From assembly GCA_030544215.1 (NCBI GenBank), contig JARZZO010000013.1, forward strand, positions 23,364,729 to 23,428,728: a stretch of DNA of 64,000 nucleotides, in the 5' to 3' direction. The notes under the pieces are model-generated. The model worked only from the letters and a program-made list of their open reading frames with translations, was not told where the DNA came from and ran no database searches. Source of the DNA: Zantedeschia hybrid cultivar. Lineage: Eukaryota; Streptophyta; Magnoliopsida; Alismatales; Araceae. The position numbers and the translations under genes were made by a program. This document shows positions 21,974-33,311 of this stretch, piece after piece (within the stretch, counting starts at the first letter, position 1; every line of letters begins with the position of its first letter).

Positions 21974-23811
21974 GTTTGGATAAAGAAGATACCCAGGCCT
22001 GAATCCTCTCCAATTTATCATTTAGATTTTCCTTATCTTTATAGATAGATACCCTTTTTCTTTATCACTAGAGAGCCTTGGATCGGTGCCATCAATTTGA
22101 AAATTTGAATTGGGACCATTCAGGCCAGATGCTCCTTCTAAATGCACACAAATAGCCTTTGTAGATGTGTCAGCCTCCAAAGTGGGTAAGTGTGTTGCTG
22201 AAACGTGGTGGTCTTTAGGACCAGCCTGGCCTTTATTAGGACCACAAACGCTAGATTTAAGAGATGCGGCTGCCTCCAAAATGGGTTAGTTTGCATGGTT
22301 TCCAGCAGAAACGTGATGGCCTTTAGCTTGCTTTGATTTGGAAAACTCCCAAACGTTGGAATTAGCTACCATAATAGAAGGAGACTCCCCATAATTAATA
22401 GATTCGCCCATTACTAATTCCTGCAATGGCGCTTTTTGATTTAGTAAGTCAGAGATTTTCAGATCCTTAGAGGCTGCCACCTTGGGATGCATTCCAGCCA
22501 CCGCCCCTCTTGATGCTTGCTTGCAAACCCTAGATTTAGGGTTACTAGCATTTGAGTTAGAGAACTCAGTGTTAGTTGGCTTGGAATTAGGTGCTAACTC
22601 AGTCAACTCAAACTGAGTGGCTGAGTTTGCACAAACTTCAAGGGCCGGTTCTCTAGTTTCCTCCAGATCTGTGTTTCTCTGCTGTATTTACTTCATCAAT
22701 TTGTTGAAGAACTTCAAAGGTGTTGCTCGTTTTGATAGAAGATGAAGCAATGTGCTGATGAGCAATATCTCTTCATTCAGCTACAGGTGCATCTCTCAAC
22801 TTCGGCCTCCACACCTTTCTCCTCTGCTGCTCAAATCTAGACCCATGATCTGAAGAGCGAACCTTGTTCACATCAACTATTCCACCTTCAGATGTCATGC
22901 ATTCTCGATCTCGGTGCCCAAAAGATGAACATGCAGAATAGATAACCAGCCTCCATACATATCTAACTGAAATATCTTCCTACTCTCCTTGGATATTAAG
23001 TGCTTGCAAAGGTTTGGGAATTTAGCATCAGCCCCCATGAGAACACATACACGTGCATATTGTAGGTGCTTCTTGGTTGCTGTAAGATGATCCATATAAA
23101 GAGGCCTCCCAAGAACACTACAGATTTTACTCAACCAACATGAAGACCACCAATGCAAAGGAAGGTTTGGAAATCTAATCCACACTGGAATTGAAGAGAA
23201 ACTCTCCTTTTCCATCAAAAGATATGGCGTCCATCTTCTTAGAATCATAGGGTGTCCTCAGATCGACCAGAATCCATCAAGAACCCTCAGAAGATCCTCT
23301 TCGAAGGAGAAAACATAGAGAAAAAACCACCATCACAAAGATGTAAAGTAACCTCACCTTTGGGTTTCCATCGATCTTGTATGAATGAATAAAGAGGTTT
23401 GTAAGCAGGACGAAGACCAATGAAGTAGCCCGTGATAGAAAACCGCCATTCTTCTTCAAGGTCTTTGACATCTTCTCTATCCACTGCAGCTACCTTCTTG
23501 CCCTCATGAATCTTAGGCTCAATGAACTCAAGAGCAAAGTTGGATTGTTGAGAAGAATAAGATCTAGAGAAAAGGGCAGCCCAAGGTTTTCTCTCAGTTG
23601 AAACCCTAGTAGAAGAGGATCGAACACCTCCTTTTCTTTCAGATCTAGAAGGACTACGAGAAGGGCGGCTCTTGGAGGGAGCATCTTGTGAGGGTTCCTT
23701 CTCTGGATGAGAGGATCCCCTTGCGACACCCACCTGGCCTATGGAGGCAGCCAAAGGAGGAACCTCCAGCGCCCCCTGGCCGATCCCTAGAGCTTCTCTC
23801 TCCTCAGACAT
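21974..23811 (-). pseudogene. LINE-B ORF1: DUF4283 and zinc-knuckle protein
   Basis: Probable start MSEEREALGIGQG at 23811. The N-terminus is Ser/Arg-rich (to about 23580). The DUF4283-type core spans about 23500-22950 across a frameshift (FIEPKIHEGKKVAAVDRED; VPVWIRFPNLPLHWW; LQYARVCVLMG). A zinc knuckle remnant FGHRDREC lies at about 22930-22900 in a third frame. The C-terminal low-complexity part follows at 22606-22286 and 22279-22022. It corresponds to LINE-A ORF1 but is diverged. Confidence 0.75.
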
Positions 23812-23824
23812 CTCATTCCATCCT

Positions 23825-24060
23825 CGGATGCTCGCCACGTGTCCTGTCCTTTCGAATGATAACCTGAGTGGCGGCAGATTCAAAGTGAGACGATTAGTGG
23901 TCGAGATCCTCAGACCTTTCGGCTACCATCTCGGATGCGTGCCACATGTCCCCCATCTTCGTGCAGCGAGCCGAGTGGTGGAAGTTGTGTCAGAACGATT
24001 AGCGGTCGAGATCCTTAGACTTTTCGGCTACCATCTTAGATGCTTGCCACGTGGCTCGGA
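23825..24060 (-). promoter_or_regulatory. G-box repeats, aORF-promoter-like region of Tat-2
   Basis: Direct repeats of about 107 bp contain CACGTG at 23836-23841, CACATG at 23943-23948 and CACGTG at 24048-24053, with GGTCGAGATCCTCAGAC-type flanks. The ~107-bp spacing equals that between the two proximal hexamers of the Tat-1 and Tat-3 aORF promoters, and the orientation (minus) fits an aORF antisense to a plus-strand element. The TATA box and aORF would have been further left and are missing. Confidence 0.5.
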
Positions 24061-24169
24061 CTTCTCGCACGACGAGCTGCTTGGCTGGAAATTCAAGACT
24101 ATTGCCGTCTTCATTTAGCGCCACTGGTTTCAATTCAAGGAACCCCTCGATTTCAAATGAGTATCTTTA

Positions 24170-24370
24170 GTCCGTGAGGATTGGTTACAACCCCTTAGTT
24201 TCGGACGAAAGTCATCCTTTGTCCGCGAGGATTGGTCACGACCCCTAGGTTTCGGACGAAAGTCATCTTTTGTCCACGAGGATTGGTCACGACCGGATGA
24301 AAGTCATTTTTTGTCCGCGAGGATTGGTCGCAACCTCTCGGTTTCGGATGAAAGTCATCTTCAGTCCACA
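24170..24370. repeat. 51-bp tandem repeats of Tat-2
   Basis: Four units beginning GTCCGCGAGGATTGG-like at 24170, 24221, 24272 and 24313, with a partial fifth near 24364. The third unit has a 10-bp deletion. Each unit contains TTTCGGACGAAAGTCATC. They are unrelated to the 69-bp repeats of Tat-1 and Tat-3, and here they sit between the aORF promoter region and the PPT. Confidence 0.85.
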
Positions 24371-24505
24371 CGCTTTGGTCGTATACTCTTGGCTAAAGAG
24401 TGATTGCTCATATTCCCAGGCATTCATCCGAATATTGACACCTTCAGATACTTTTCCGCATGGATTCAAATGTACTCTCGACATCCTACCTTATTGAAGC
24501 ATGCT

Positions 24506-24522
24506 GAAAGTAGGGGGCCATG
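24506..24522 (+). other. Tat-2 polypurine tract
   Basis: GAAAGTAGGGGGCCATG directly precedes the LTR start TGATGGGGG. It matches the AGAGTAGGGGGCTAT block of the other Tat elements, which fixes this element as plus-sense. Confidence 0.7.
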
Positions 24523-24933
24523 TGATGGGGGAAAACTCAATTGGGCCCAGAAGCTGGCCCCAATCCCAAACCAAGAATGGGCCAAGCGCCATTCATCTGT
24601 ACTCGAAGGCCTAGGAATAGTCCTACATCGACCGCCACTAGAAAGGAACCCTCATCCCCGCTATAAAAGGAACACTATTTGTGGCAGAAAAGGTACACAA
24701 GCTATGAAGCCCTCATCTATCCCTCTTTCAAAGTTTTTATCAAGTCTTTTGCTAATTTAACCATCGAAGGGGGTTCCTTTGGGCCTAGACCCGGGACCCT
24801 TCCTAACTGGTTCCTTCTTCCTGTAGGAACTTCAACCTTTATCCCCGACTCGCTTTTGGCTCGGATCCTTCTTGGCTCTCGGTCAATAGCTAGTTATTGG
24901 AGTCCGATAAGTGATATTGCTTCGGCAACATCA
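24523..24933 (+). mobile_element. Tat-2 3' LTR (411 bp)
   Basis: TGATGGGGGAAAACTC to TTCGGCAACATCA. It contains a TATA-like CTATAAAAGG at about 24661-24670. It is less than half the length of the Tat-1/Tat-3 LTRs because it lacks their GGGCCGA repeat block. Confidence 0.7.
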
Positions 24934-26806
24934 GGGCAGCAAAATACATGGAAGCTGTGGTAAAAGACTGGTATTGTGGATCTCCTTTTTCTCCATTGTC
25001 CAACATATCGTTAATTTTATGGTATGAAACCTGAATTTTTTTATCATTTATCTAACCCGTAATGCAATGTATCTTGGATTTCCCATATTGAAGAGAGCAT
25101 TGATGTTATTCTCTTGGGTTTGGATGTTATTGTGTCATTCAACCTTTGATCATTTATTCAAGTTATGAGTTTGATCCCAATTGACTACCACCCAATCAAT
25201 ATAATTCCATTAGATTTTATTGTTAGTATGATATTGTCCCAACTGTATCAGGAATGTATGTTCTCTTGTACACATACTGGAGATAATTGGACTTTGCCCT
25301 GTTAATAATATAGAGACTCTTTATTATTTCTCGGCCTCTGTTTAACAAAACTACACAAAATCTTGCTGGATGGCTCCCGTTTACCCTCCATGAGGAAGGG
25401 TGGAATGGAAATGAAAAGGGCCCCCGGATGCTCCTTCCATGAGAGATAGGAGATGTGGATGTTAGGGATCCTTCATCTCTTGTTTGCATGCACCATCATG
25501 TCCCCATCCTCCCTCATGTGTCACGTCCTACATCGCTTTGGGCAGCAAAAGACCCATCATGCTTTCCTAGCTAAGTTGCCATTACTGATTTTTCTTTTCG
25601 ATGCCCTGTTCTCCTTTAGCTCTAACCCCTTCCCCCATGATCCACCTTCCCCTCTTTTGTTACAAGTCTTTGTTCTCTCTAACCCAGCCACACACCCTCT
25701 ACATTACATGGTATAGTAAAACATGCAGGCATAAGAGTGATGAAAATCGAGACCGACAAGTTTGCACAGTGTATTACAAATAATAATAGGAACATATACA
25801 ATTTCTAATAAGAATATGTACGTGCAGTTTCCTTTTATAAGATGTGAATATAAGTTTATGTTAAGGATAAAGCTACTAACGCTATCCTATTATTTAGGAT
25901 GAAGAAAAGTAAAAAGCTATTTTTGAATCCAATTACCTGATTAGTCTTTCTTTATCATTAATAAAAGTAACTAACCTATATGATTTATTATAGGATTCTT
26001 TTGCCTTTTGTCCATATAATCATTCAATATTCCTTATAAGTCCTTACAATCTTCATATTTCCTTAAGACTACCACAACCCAAAAAACCCTTAAAAAGTCC
26101 CTTCAGAAGGGCTTCTTAGGGAGGGTTGAAGGGCCCTTAAGGGAGATTTTAAATAATTGTAGGGACTAACGAGTAGCTTAAAGATTGCAAGGGTTAATCC
26201 GGATTTTGAATGATTTTAGGGATCAAAAAGTAAAAAATCCTTTATGTTAACTTGAAATAAGTTCTCTAAGAATAAATGTAAGAATTAGATTAATATTAGG
26301 TGCTAACTAAGAGTATATTAAGAATTTGATTAAGATTAGGTGCTAAATTTCAAAAGAGGGATCTTTTCTGATAGCTTGAAATATTGATGTCCTTTTTAGC
26401 AATTATAAGACATTCAGTGCTTCTTAATGTTTGGCATTTTTATAAAATATTTGTGGCATTGCAGTAGTATCATAGAAAAAGGGGATTTGTGTCCCTTACG
26501 GAATAAAATTTATGCCATGTCCCTGCTGAGTAGTAACATACGAAGTTTTACTGTGTTTCTTGAAGTCAATAATAATAAGATAAGAGGATACTCTCAGTCA
26601 CATGCAGGCATAGAAGAACCACAATAGTCATTGAATTCCACAATAAGCCAAAGATAACAAGGAGGATACTAGTACATTTTTATCCAAGTGCTAAGATTAG
26701 GATTACTATGTGCTCAAATGAGGGCTATAGATGCTAGTTCTACTTGGATCAGCGTACAAGTTCTATTCTCATAATTATTAAGGAGTCCTATTCTCACTTG
26801 TATTGG
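24934..26806. other. AT-rich intergenic DNA without recognisable genes
   Basis: I find no conserved domain on either strand. Short ORFs (for example 25223-25489 minus, 25453-25716 plus) show no protein-like pattern. Around 26086-26150 there is an imperfect inverted repeat built of AACCCTT and AAGGG blocks. From about 26690 the sequence has short LTR-like phrases (AAGGAGTCCTATTCTC) leading into the tandem array. It could be old, eroded element DNA or true single-copy spacer. Confidence 0.5.
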
Positions 26807-28897
26807 GACTCCACTTGTACAGTTGTATATATGTTGGGCTATTATCTTGATGTTCAATAGAAAAGCTTCTGTTATTTTACCTGCTACAACTTTTAAGAGG
26901 GTTAATACATTGGAACATGTAGATCATTTTAAGTCTGCTCAAGGAAGTCATAAAATATTTTGTGACTGTCTCATGCATTCTTATCAAGCTGGGCCAATTT
27001 ATATTTTGCGACTGACTAATACATAGTCTTACCAAGCTAGAGGCTAGTTCTTCAAGAACAATGTGAACCAAATGTTATGCCCTACTAAAAAGAATTATCT
27101 AAAACTAATATTAATATTAACGATGGATAAAAAGTTTATCTAAGAAATTAATTGGACATATGGTTATATAGGAAGGTAGTAGTATCGATTAGTATTTGGG
27201 GCTATGAGTTAGTTATTTTGTCTGCTAGCTAATTAATACGATTGGTTAGTAATGGGCTGAGTTGGCAGCTATGGTTGGTTAAGGGAATCAGTTAGTTAGC
27301 TGAAGCCAACCTGTAAAGTGACCAAGTTAGTTACAGTTAAGTTGCAATTTAGAGAATATAGGATCCGTTTGAGCATGTGACCAAAATTAGGAATTACTTT
27401 AAGTTTATGCAGGCGTGGAATCTAATCTTGGTGGGAAATATATGGTTAGGTTCTGGGCACCCTTGGAGCCATTACAATTCTGTTTTGGTTGGGCATCCTT
27501 GGAGACTCCACTTGTACAGTTGTATATATGTTGGGCTATTATCTTGATGTTCAATAGAAAAGCTTCTGTTATTTTACCTGCTACAACTTTTAAGAGGGTT
27601 AATACATTGGAACATGTAGATCATTTTAAGTCTGCTCAAGGAAGTCATAAAATATTTTGTGACTGTCTCATGCATTCTTATCAAGCTGGGCCAATTTATA
27701 TTTTGCGACTGACTAATACATAGTCTTACCAAGCTAGAGGCTAGTTCTTCAAGAACAATGTGAACCAAATGTTATGCCCTACTAAAAAGAATTATCTAAA
27801 ACTAATATTAATATTAACGATGGATAAAAAGTTTATCTAAGAAATTAATTGGACATATGGTTATATAGGAAGGTAGTAGTATCGATTAGTATTTGGGGCT
27901 ATGAGTTAGTTATTTTGTCTGCTAGCTAATTAATACGATTGGTTAGTAATGGGCTGAGTTGGCAGCTATGGTTGGTTAAGGGAATCAGTTAGTTAGCTGA
28001 AGCCAACCTGTAAAGTGACCAAGTTAGTTACAGTTAAGTTGCAATTTAGAGAATATAGGATCCGTTTGAGCATGTGACCAAAATTAGGAATTACTTTAAG
28101 TTTATGCAGGCGTGGAATCTAATCTTGGTGGGAAATATATGGTTAGGTTCTGGGCACCCTTGGAGCCATTACAATTCTGTTTTGGTTGGGCATCCTTGGA
28201 GACTCCACTTGTACAGTTGTATATATGTTGGGCTATTATCTTGATGTTCAATAGAAAAGCTTCTGTTATTTTACCTGCTACAACTTTTAAGAGGGTTAAT
28301 ACATTGGAACATGTAGATCATTTTAAGTCTGCTCAAGGAAGTCATAAAATATTTTGTGACTGTCTCATGCATTCTTATCAAGCTGGGCCAATTTATATTT
28401 TGCGACTGACTAATACATAGTCTTACCAAGCTAGAGGCTAGTTCTTCAAGAACAATGTGAACCAAATGTTATGCCCTACTAAAAAGAATTATCTAAAACT
28501 AATATTAATATTAACGATGGATAAAAAGTTTATCTAAGAAATTAATTGGACATATGGTTATATAGGAAGGTAGTAGTATCGATTAGTATTTGGGGCTATG
28601 AGTTAGTTATTTTGTCTGCTAGCTAATTAATACGATTGGTTAGTAATGGGCTGAGTTGGCAGCTATGGTTGGTTAAGGGAATCAGTTAGTTAGCTGAAGC
28701 CAACCTGTAAAGTGACCAAGTTAGTTACAGTTAAGTTGCAATTTAGAGAATATAGGATCCGTTTGAGCATGTGACCAAAATTAGGAATTACTTTAAGTTT
28801 ATGCAGGCGTGGAATCTAATCTTGGTGGGAAATATATGGTTAGGTTCTGGGCACCCTTGGAGCCATTACAATTCTGTTTTGGTTGGGCATCCTTGGA
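26807..28897. repeat. Three tandem 697-bp units, apparently identical
   Basis: Units 26807-27503, 27504-28200 and 28201-28897 each begin GACTCCACTTGTACAG and end GGGCATCCTTGGA. I could not find a difference between them by eye over the parts compared. Each unit carries a short plus ORF that reads through the junction (27415-27723, 28112-28420), which is a consequence of the repeat and not evidence for a gene. The start of the unit (TTGTATATATGTTGGGCTA, TTCAATAGAAAAGC) resembles the poly(A) end of a Copia-type LTR. The first unit is preceded by different sequence from the others. Confidence 0.9.
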
Positions 28898-29622
28898 GAG
28901 AGGGCTGCTGCGTCTGTCGGTAGAGAAGAGTTGGAGGACTTTGTGAGGCCTCGGGTTCTCAGAGTACTTTAGTTTTAGGCAGGTGGATTTTCCTGAACAA
29001 GAGTATTATGTATAAAATTATAGCTAATTTGATGGATTTCGAGAGGTCCTTGAGATCTATATCTGTTGATTTGTTTCGAACTTCATCTATGATCATGAAA
29101 CATCTAAATTTGATTCGAATCTACTATGTTCATGAAAATTCACTTGATTTGAAGCTTTGATTTGATTAATCTGATTTGTTCTAGTCCTAAAATGCTTCTT
29201 AGATACTTTTATAAGTAAATCTTGTCAGTTTTAATTATTTTTGTATGCTAGTTCTCCTAATCTAATTGATTGAGCTATCAGATTTGTTCAATTTTGTATC
29301 CTTGTGAATAATTAAGTTCTACAGTTCCTTTATAAGCTTTGCTCAGTTCATCTACTTTGATGATTTCGTTCAAATAATTCGATACATTTGCTTGATTGAA
29401 ATTCCTGGATTCAGTACAATATAGGTTTGATACAGACATTGCCATTTGCATACGTATATGATGTAGCCTATGGGCAACAAGTGGATAAGATCTTGAATCC
29501 AGCCATAATTGTGAATGCTCAAATGGTTGTTGAAATATCAATTTAAAAATGTCATAAATAATATTAAAAGCAATAGATGTGATCACTAGAGAATGAAATT
29601 CTCAATGAAAATGAAGAAAAGG
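28898..29622. other. AT-rich DNA without recognisable genes
   Basis: About 725 bp between the 697-bp array and the chromovirus LTR. The first ~60 bp are GC-richer and differ from the rest. The minus ORF 29586-29278 has no recognisable domain. This is probably the pre-insertion flank of the chromovirus at 29623. Confidence 0.5.
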
Positions 29623-30721
29623 TGTAACGCCCCACTGACCCGGTTCAGTCATGCCGGCTTACTTCGAACCAACGAACGTGCCACAGTGGGAACAACCCAA
29701 ATATATACTTACTCCAAAGTAAGCACATACCATAACACCATGAATCAACCATCATGACCACAAATTTATCCACTCATATCAAACAACGTGAATTTCAATA
29801 CTTGCTCAGAATCTCTAAAAATATTCCCATACTATATCAATTAAGTGGTAGTTTGATCTTCAAGCTCTAAATCTCCTAGTCCCATAGCTTAACCTTTACT
29901 TCTCTTTGCCTGAAAAATGTTAAGGAGCAAGGGTGTCTCATCCGACTTAGCATATATATAAACGTGAAAAGACGGCATAATTATACCATATACTCATGTC
30001 ATGATAGAATATAACATAACAAGCTTCAACTAACATAGGGATCATAGCAATACGGATCATGGCATGGCATCATGGCATGGTTGATCATGGCATAGCATCA
30101 TGGCATGGCAACATAGTGTGGCATTATAACATGGCATGGTTGAAAGATCATGGATCAAATATACATAGTATAGCGTAGCATGAATCTTATCACTTGTTTA
30201 ACGGACATGCATCCAAACCACAACATGAGGAGGTTAGCATGACATGCAGCCAGCAGTAAGGCAAATTTCCACTGGCGCTTCCACTACGTAGCTGGGGGAC
30301 CCATCCATCCCACTTGGACTGAGAGAACCGTACCCAAGATTTACCCGTTTGCCTCGGGTTGCATCTTTTAAATTATGTCCGCCTCACAAGGATGCTTGTA
30401 TGATTCAGACACAAGGACTCCTAAGTTGGCACTGTCCGTAAGCATGTTCGATTTTAACATGGGAGACATATAGCATGTAACCGGATAGACAAAGGATTCT
30501 AGAGGTGGCCCCCACAAGTTCAAGGGGTGGCTCTATGCTATGCCGGCTCCACCTCTACGGGTAGCCCTTTCCTCCCTTCACAACCTATGTGGCACTTAGT
30601 TACCAAGCTACCGGTTGGTTAATCATCGTAACATATATATGGGAGACTTATAGCGTGGGATTTAGGCATGGGTTGGGAGTCCATTTAGGCTCTTATGTCA
30701 TTTCGGCAGTATAATGGCTTA

Positions 30722-31645
30722 TGATGTAGCCGAAGCTATCACGATCGGATTCCGGGACTAGAATCCAAGAAGATTAAAGAAGAAGACCGACAGGGATCCA
30801 GACCGAGACGAGGACGAAGCGAGGGCCGAGGCTCCGTGGCCGAGATGCACCCGGGCGAAAGCATGCCGGGAGCTAAGTCGAGACTCCTTCGGCCGATGAG
30901 GACCCACACGGCGAAGAGCGAAGCCGAAGGCGTAGCGGACTCTGTAGGGTCGAAGATACCGACCGGCAAAGGGCGATGCCGAGACCGAAGGAGGAAGACC
31001 AAAATCGATGGCCGAGACCGATTCGGAGAGGTCGGCGAAGATTCAAACCGAGGCCCCTAAAAGAAGAAGAAGAACCAGTCAGTAGAGGTCCCGGGCTTCG
31101 GCCCAAGAGAACCCCCTCCGACGGTTAAATCAACTTCTGAAGAAGATTCGATTCAGAAGGGAAGGAAGAAGAGATAGCTTTAATGCTTTTGGACTGTTAT
31201 CCTTGGTCAAGAAGACATACTTTTGGTAATAAATAGCCTTGTATTTATAACGGAGGATAGAGGTTATTCAACTGTGGCAGCCGATATAGGACTATGTTGT
31301 GGTTAATTGGTAAACCGCCATAGTGCCTAACCCTCCTACCGGAGTGGGCCGGATACGGTTACTGGGCCGAAGGTTGGGGGTCGCTGTTGAGCCGAATGCC
31401 GCTTAGTGGGCTGAAGCCAACTGGGCTGCAGGCTGCTAGCTGGGCCGAGGCTAATTGGGCTGAGGGCCACTAATGAGCCGAAGGCTGCTGGGCCGCTGAT
31501 GGGCCGAAGCCATCTGGGCTGATGGCCGCTTGCTGGGCCGAGGGCTAACTGGGCCGCTGATGGGTCACTATTGTTGATCTGCTGTTGTTGTTTGGGCTAT
31601 TGGTATTGGGTTGTTTAATGGGCCGAATCGGATTCTGCCCCATCA
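30722..31645 (-). mobile_element. Solo Tat LTR inside a chromovirus LTR
   Basis: 924 bp from TGATGTAGCCGAAGC to CTGCCCCATCA. The flanks are GCTTA (30717-30721) and ACTTA (31646-31650), a target duplication with one mismatch. Removing it restores the chromovirus LTR sequence seen at about 52735-52800. Internal sequence is absent, so it is the product of LTR-LTR recombination. The U3 repeat block (about 31400-31560) is longer than in Tat-1. Confidence 0.88.
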
Positions 31646-32032
31646 ACTTAGTAGCATCTACTTAAGTTTGTAGGAAAATATATGTTTGAAAATATGCCAT
31701 TTGCGATAGGAAAATAACTATGGAGACGGGACCATGTACTTGCCTTTAAACTAGGAGCACTCTTGGACACAGCAAGAACCTTCTTCTCCTACACACGTGA
31801 AGAACCCCACGAACAGCTCCCGCACCCGCTCTAAATCTTTCTCTCTTTCTCTCTCTCACTCTCTTGGACGTGGGCAAGGAGGAAGAAGAGGAAGGTGGGG
31901 AGGAAGGGAATGGGATGGGGAGAAATGGGAGAACCACCCTCCTATTTATAAAAGGAGAAGGGTGGGTTAAAGACCCCACTTGAGGGTTAGATTAACTAGG
32001 GTTGGTTTACTCAAGGGTTAGTTTACTTAATG

Positions 32033-32170
32033 GCTAAGAAACCTTACCAGTATCCTTTATCCTTTACCAGCATCCTTACTTAAGGGCTAAGAACCTTACC
32101 AGTATCCTTTATCCTTTACCAGCATCCTTACTTAAGGGCTAAGAAACCTTACTAGTATCCTTTATCTTTT
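32033..32170. repeat. About 53-bp tandem repeats in chromovirus-2 LTR
   Basis: Roughly 2.5 units of GGCTAAGAAACCTTACCAG followed by TATCCTTTATCC, starting near 32033, 32086 and 32138. In the chromovirus-1 LTR the corresponding stretch is single, so this is a local expansion. Confidence 0.8.
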
Positions 32171-32506
32171 AGTAGTATCCTTTAGTACTTTTACACTTTA
32201 GTTCCTATATTTTCTATAATTACATTTATACCCTCCAATAGTTCGTCACTGAATTTAGCTTCTTTTTGGTGATTTGATGACACTTCTAGAGACCTTAAAA
32301 ATTATACTTACGACCTTCCAAAAATCATCAATCATATTATTAACTTCAAACTTTTCATAATTGCATTTATACTTTTTGAGAATTTACGAATAGGTCCTTT
32401 TTATAATTGTGCGCATGTGGAACAAACTAGTTACCGTCTAATTGTACTATAAATTTTCTAAAATTATGATTAAACTTTTCATATAATAATTTTGTGGATC
32501 CTTACA

Positions 32507-32519
32507 TCCTCTCCCCCTT
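32507..32519 (-). other. Chromovirus-2 polypurine tract
   Basis: The plus strand TCCTCTCCCCCTT is AAGGGGGAGAGGA on the element sense strand, immediately upstream of the LTR start TGTAAGG. Confidence 0.8.
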
Positions 32520-32549
32520 AAACAAAATTTGTCCTCGAATTTTAAATAT

Positions 32550-33311
32550 AACTGAATAAATTGCTGAATATGGTGATGATCTTACCGAAAAGATGGAGGT
32601 ACTTGCTCCTCATTTCTTCTTCCATTTCCCATATAGCTTCTTCTGTTGACTAGTTTCTCCATAGCACTTTCACAAAAGAAATTGTCTTGTTTCTGAGCTC
32701 CTTTGTCTTGAAGTCCAAAATTTGCACAGGCTGTTCTTCATAACTCAGATTTGGCTAGATCTGGAGTTCACCATAATCTATGACATGAGATGGGTCATGA
32801 AGATATTTTTTGAGCATGGAGACATGGAAAATATTGTGAACTCCTTTCAGAGTAGGTGGTAGGGCTAGCTGGTATGCTGCATCTCCAATCTTCTGCAAAA
32901 TTTCAAATGGACCAATATATCGAGGTGCCAGCTTACTTCGCTTTCCGAATCTAACAACTCCTTTTGATGGAAAACCTTTAGAGAAAACATTTTCCCTAAC
33001 TTCAAAAAAAGACATCTTTTCTTCTCCAATCGGCTTAACTCTTTTGTCGATTCTGTGCACCTATCAACGTTTCACGGAAAAGTTGGATGTTCTTTGTCCT
33101 GGCCTGCACAATATATGGTCCTATCATTCGTCTATCTCCGGACTCTTACTAACATATAGGTGATCTGCAGGGTCTCCCATATAGAGCTTCAAAAGGAGCC
33201 ATTTTAATACTAGTATGGAAGCTGTTGTTGTTATAGGCAAACTCGACCAGTGGTAAGTTTTTATCCCAATCTCCTTTCCAATCTAGACTACATGCTCTAA
33301 GCAAATCTTCT
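32550..33311 (-). pseudogene. Chromovirus-2 integrase C-terminus and chromodomain
   Basis: On the minus strand, integrase residues SLDWKGDWDKNLPLVEFAYN, then MAPFEALYGRPCRSPI (33311 to about 33150). The stretch 33060-32755 follows, with VVRFGKRSKLAPRYIGPFEI and the ALPPTLKGVHNIFHVSMLKK motif. Below 32755 a chromodomain-like end can be read (FVKVLWRN, EEAIWEMEEEMRSKY). Chromodomains of this group direct integration toward particular chromatin. A gap with stops lies between 33150 and 33060. Tat-3 cuts the integrase at 33311. Confidence 0.8.

Larger units (their letters stand above)
8595..23811 (-). mobile_element. LINE-B, split by retrotransposon Tat-1
   Basis: A second minus-strand L1 LINE. 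Its ORF2 lies at 10363-8595 and its ORF1 at 23811-21974. Between them sits a complete Tat insertion (10376-21973) flanked on both sides by GTTTG (10371-10375 and 21974-21978). Removing the insert makes the sequence run from the ORF1 tail into the ORF2 start, as in LINE-A. Like LINE-A it lacks its 3' part: the RT stops after the KMGFS motif near 8595. Its 5' edge at 23811 is at the ORF1 start, directly against Tat-2 sequence. Confidence 0.8.
23815..24933 (+). mobile_element. Tat-2: 3' end of a different Tat element
   Basis: Plus-sense remnant: an aORF promoter-like region with G-boxes (23825-24060), 51-bp tandem repeats (24170-24370), a PPT (24506-24522) and a short LTR (24523-24933). gag-pol and the aORF itself are gone, replaced at about 23812 by the LINE-B 5' edge. 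LTR ends match the Tat pattern (TGATGGGGG ... CTTCGGCAACATCA), but the body differs from the Tat-1 and Tat-3 LTRs, so it is a separate family. Confidence 0.7.
29623..32506 (-). mobile_element. Chromovirus-2 3' LTR, carrying a solo Tat LTR
   Basis: On the minus strand it starts TGTAAGGATCCACAAAATT right after the PPT and ends GGGGCGTTACA at 29623. Without the insert at 30722-31645 it is about 1.96 kb, comparable with the LTR at 51922-53954. It has a TATA box in sense (TTATAAATAG, about 31943-31951), a CATGGCAT-rich stretch (30050-30180) and a short tandem array (32033-32170). The left flank is non-element DNA, so 29623 is the true outer end. Confidence 0.85.
29623..33311 (-). mobile_element. 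Chromovirus-2, 3' part (continues at 44753-44832)
   Basis: Minus-sense Tekay/Del-like element: 3' LTR (32506-29623), PPT (32507-32519), chromodomain and integrase C-terminus (about 32550-33311). The integrase is interrupted by Tat-3 and resumes at 44753-44832, after which the element is lost at a breakpoint. A Tat solo LTR lies within its LTR. It is closely related to chromovirus-1 (51922-63051), which is inverted relative to it. Confidence 0.85.

Noticed and set aside
25223..25783. Possible small host gene in AT-rich spacer
   Set aside because: Short ORFs on both strands, no domain, no consistent splice structure visible.
26823..28420. Repeated 102-aa protein gene (three ORFs)
   Set aside because: ORFs exist only because the 697-bp unit repeats; no domain, no start context, and the first unit lacks the N-terminal part.
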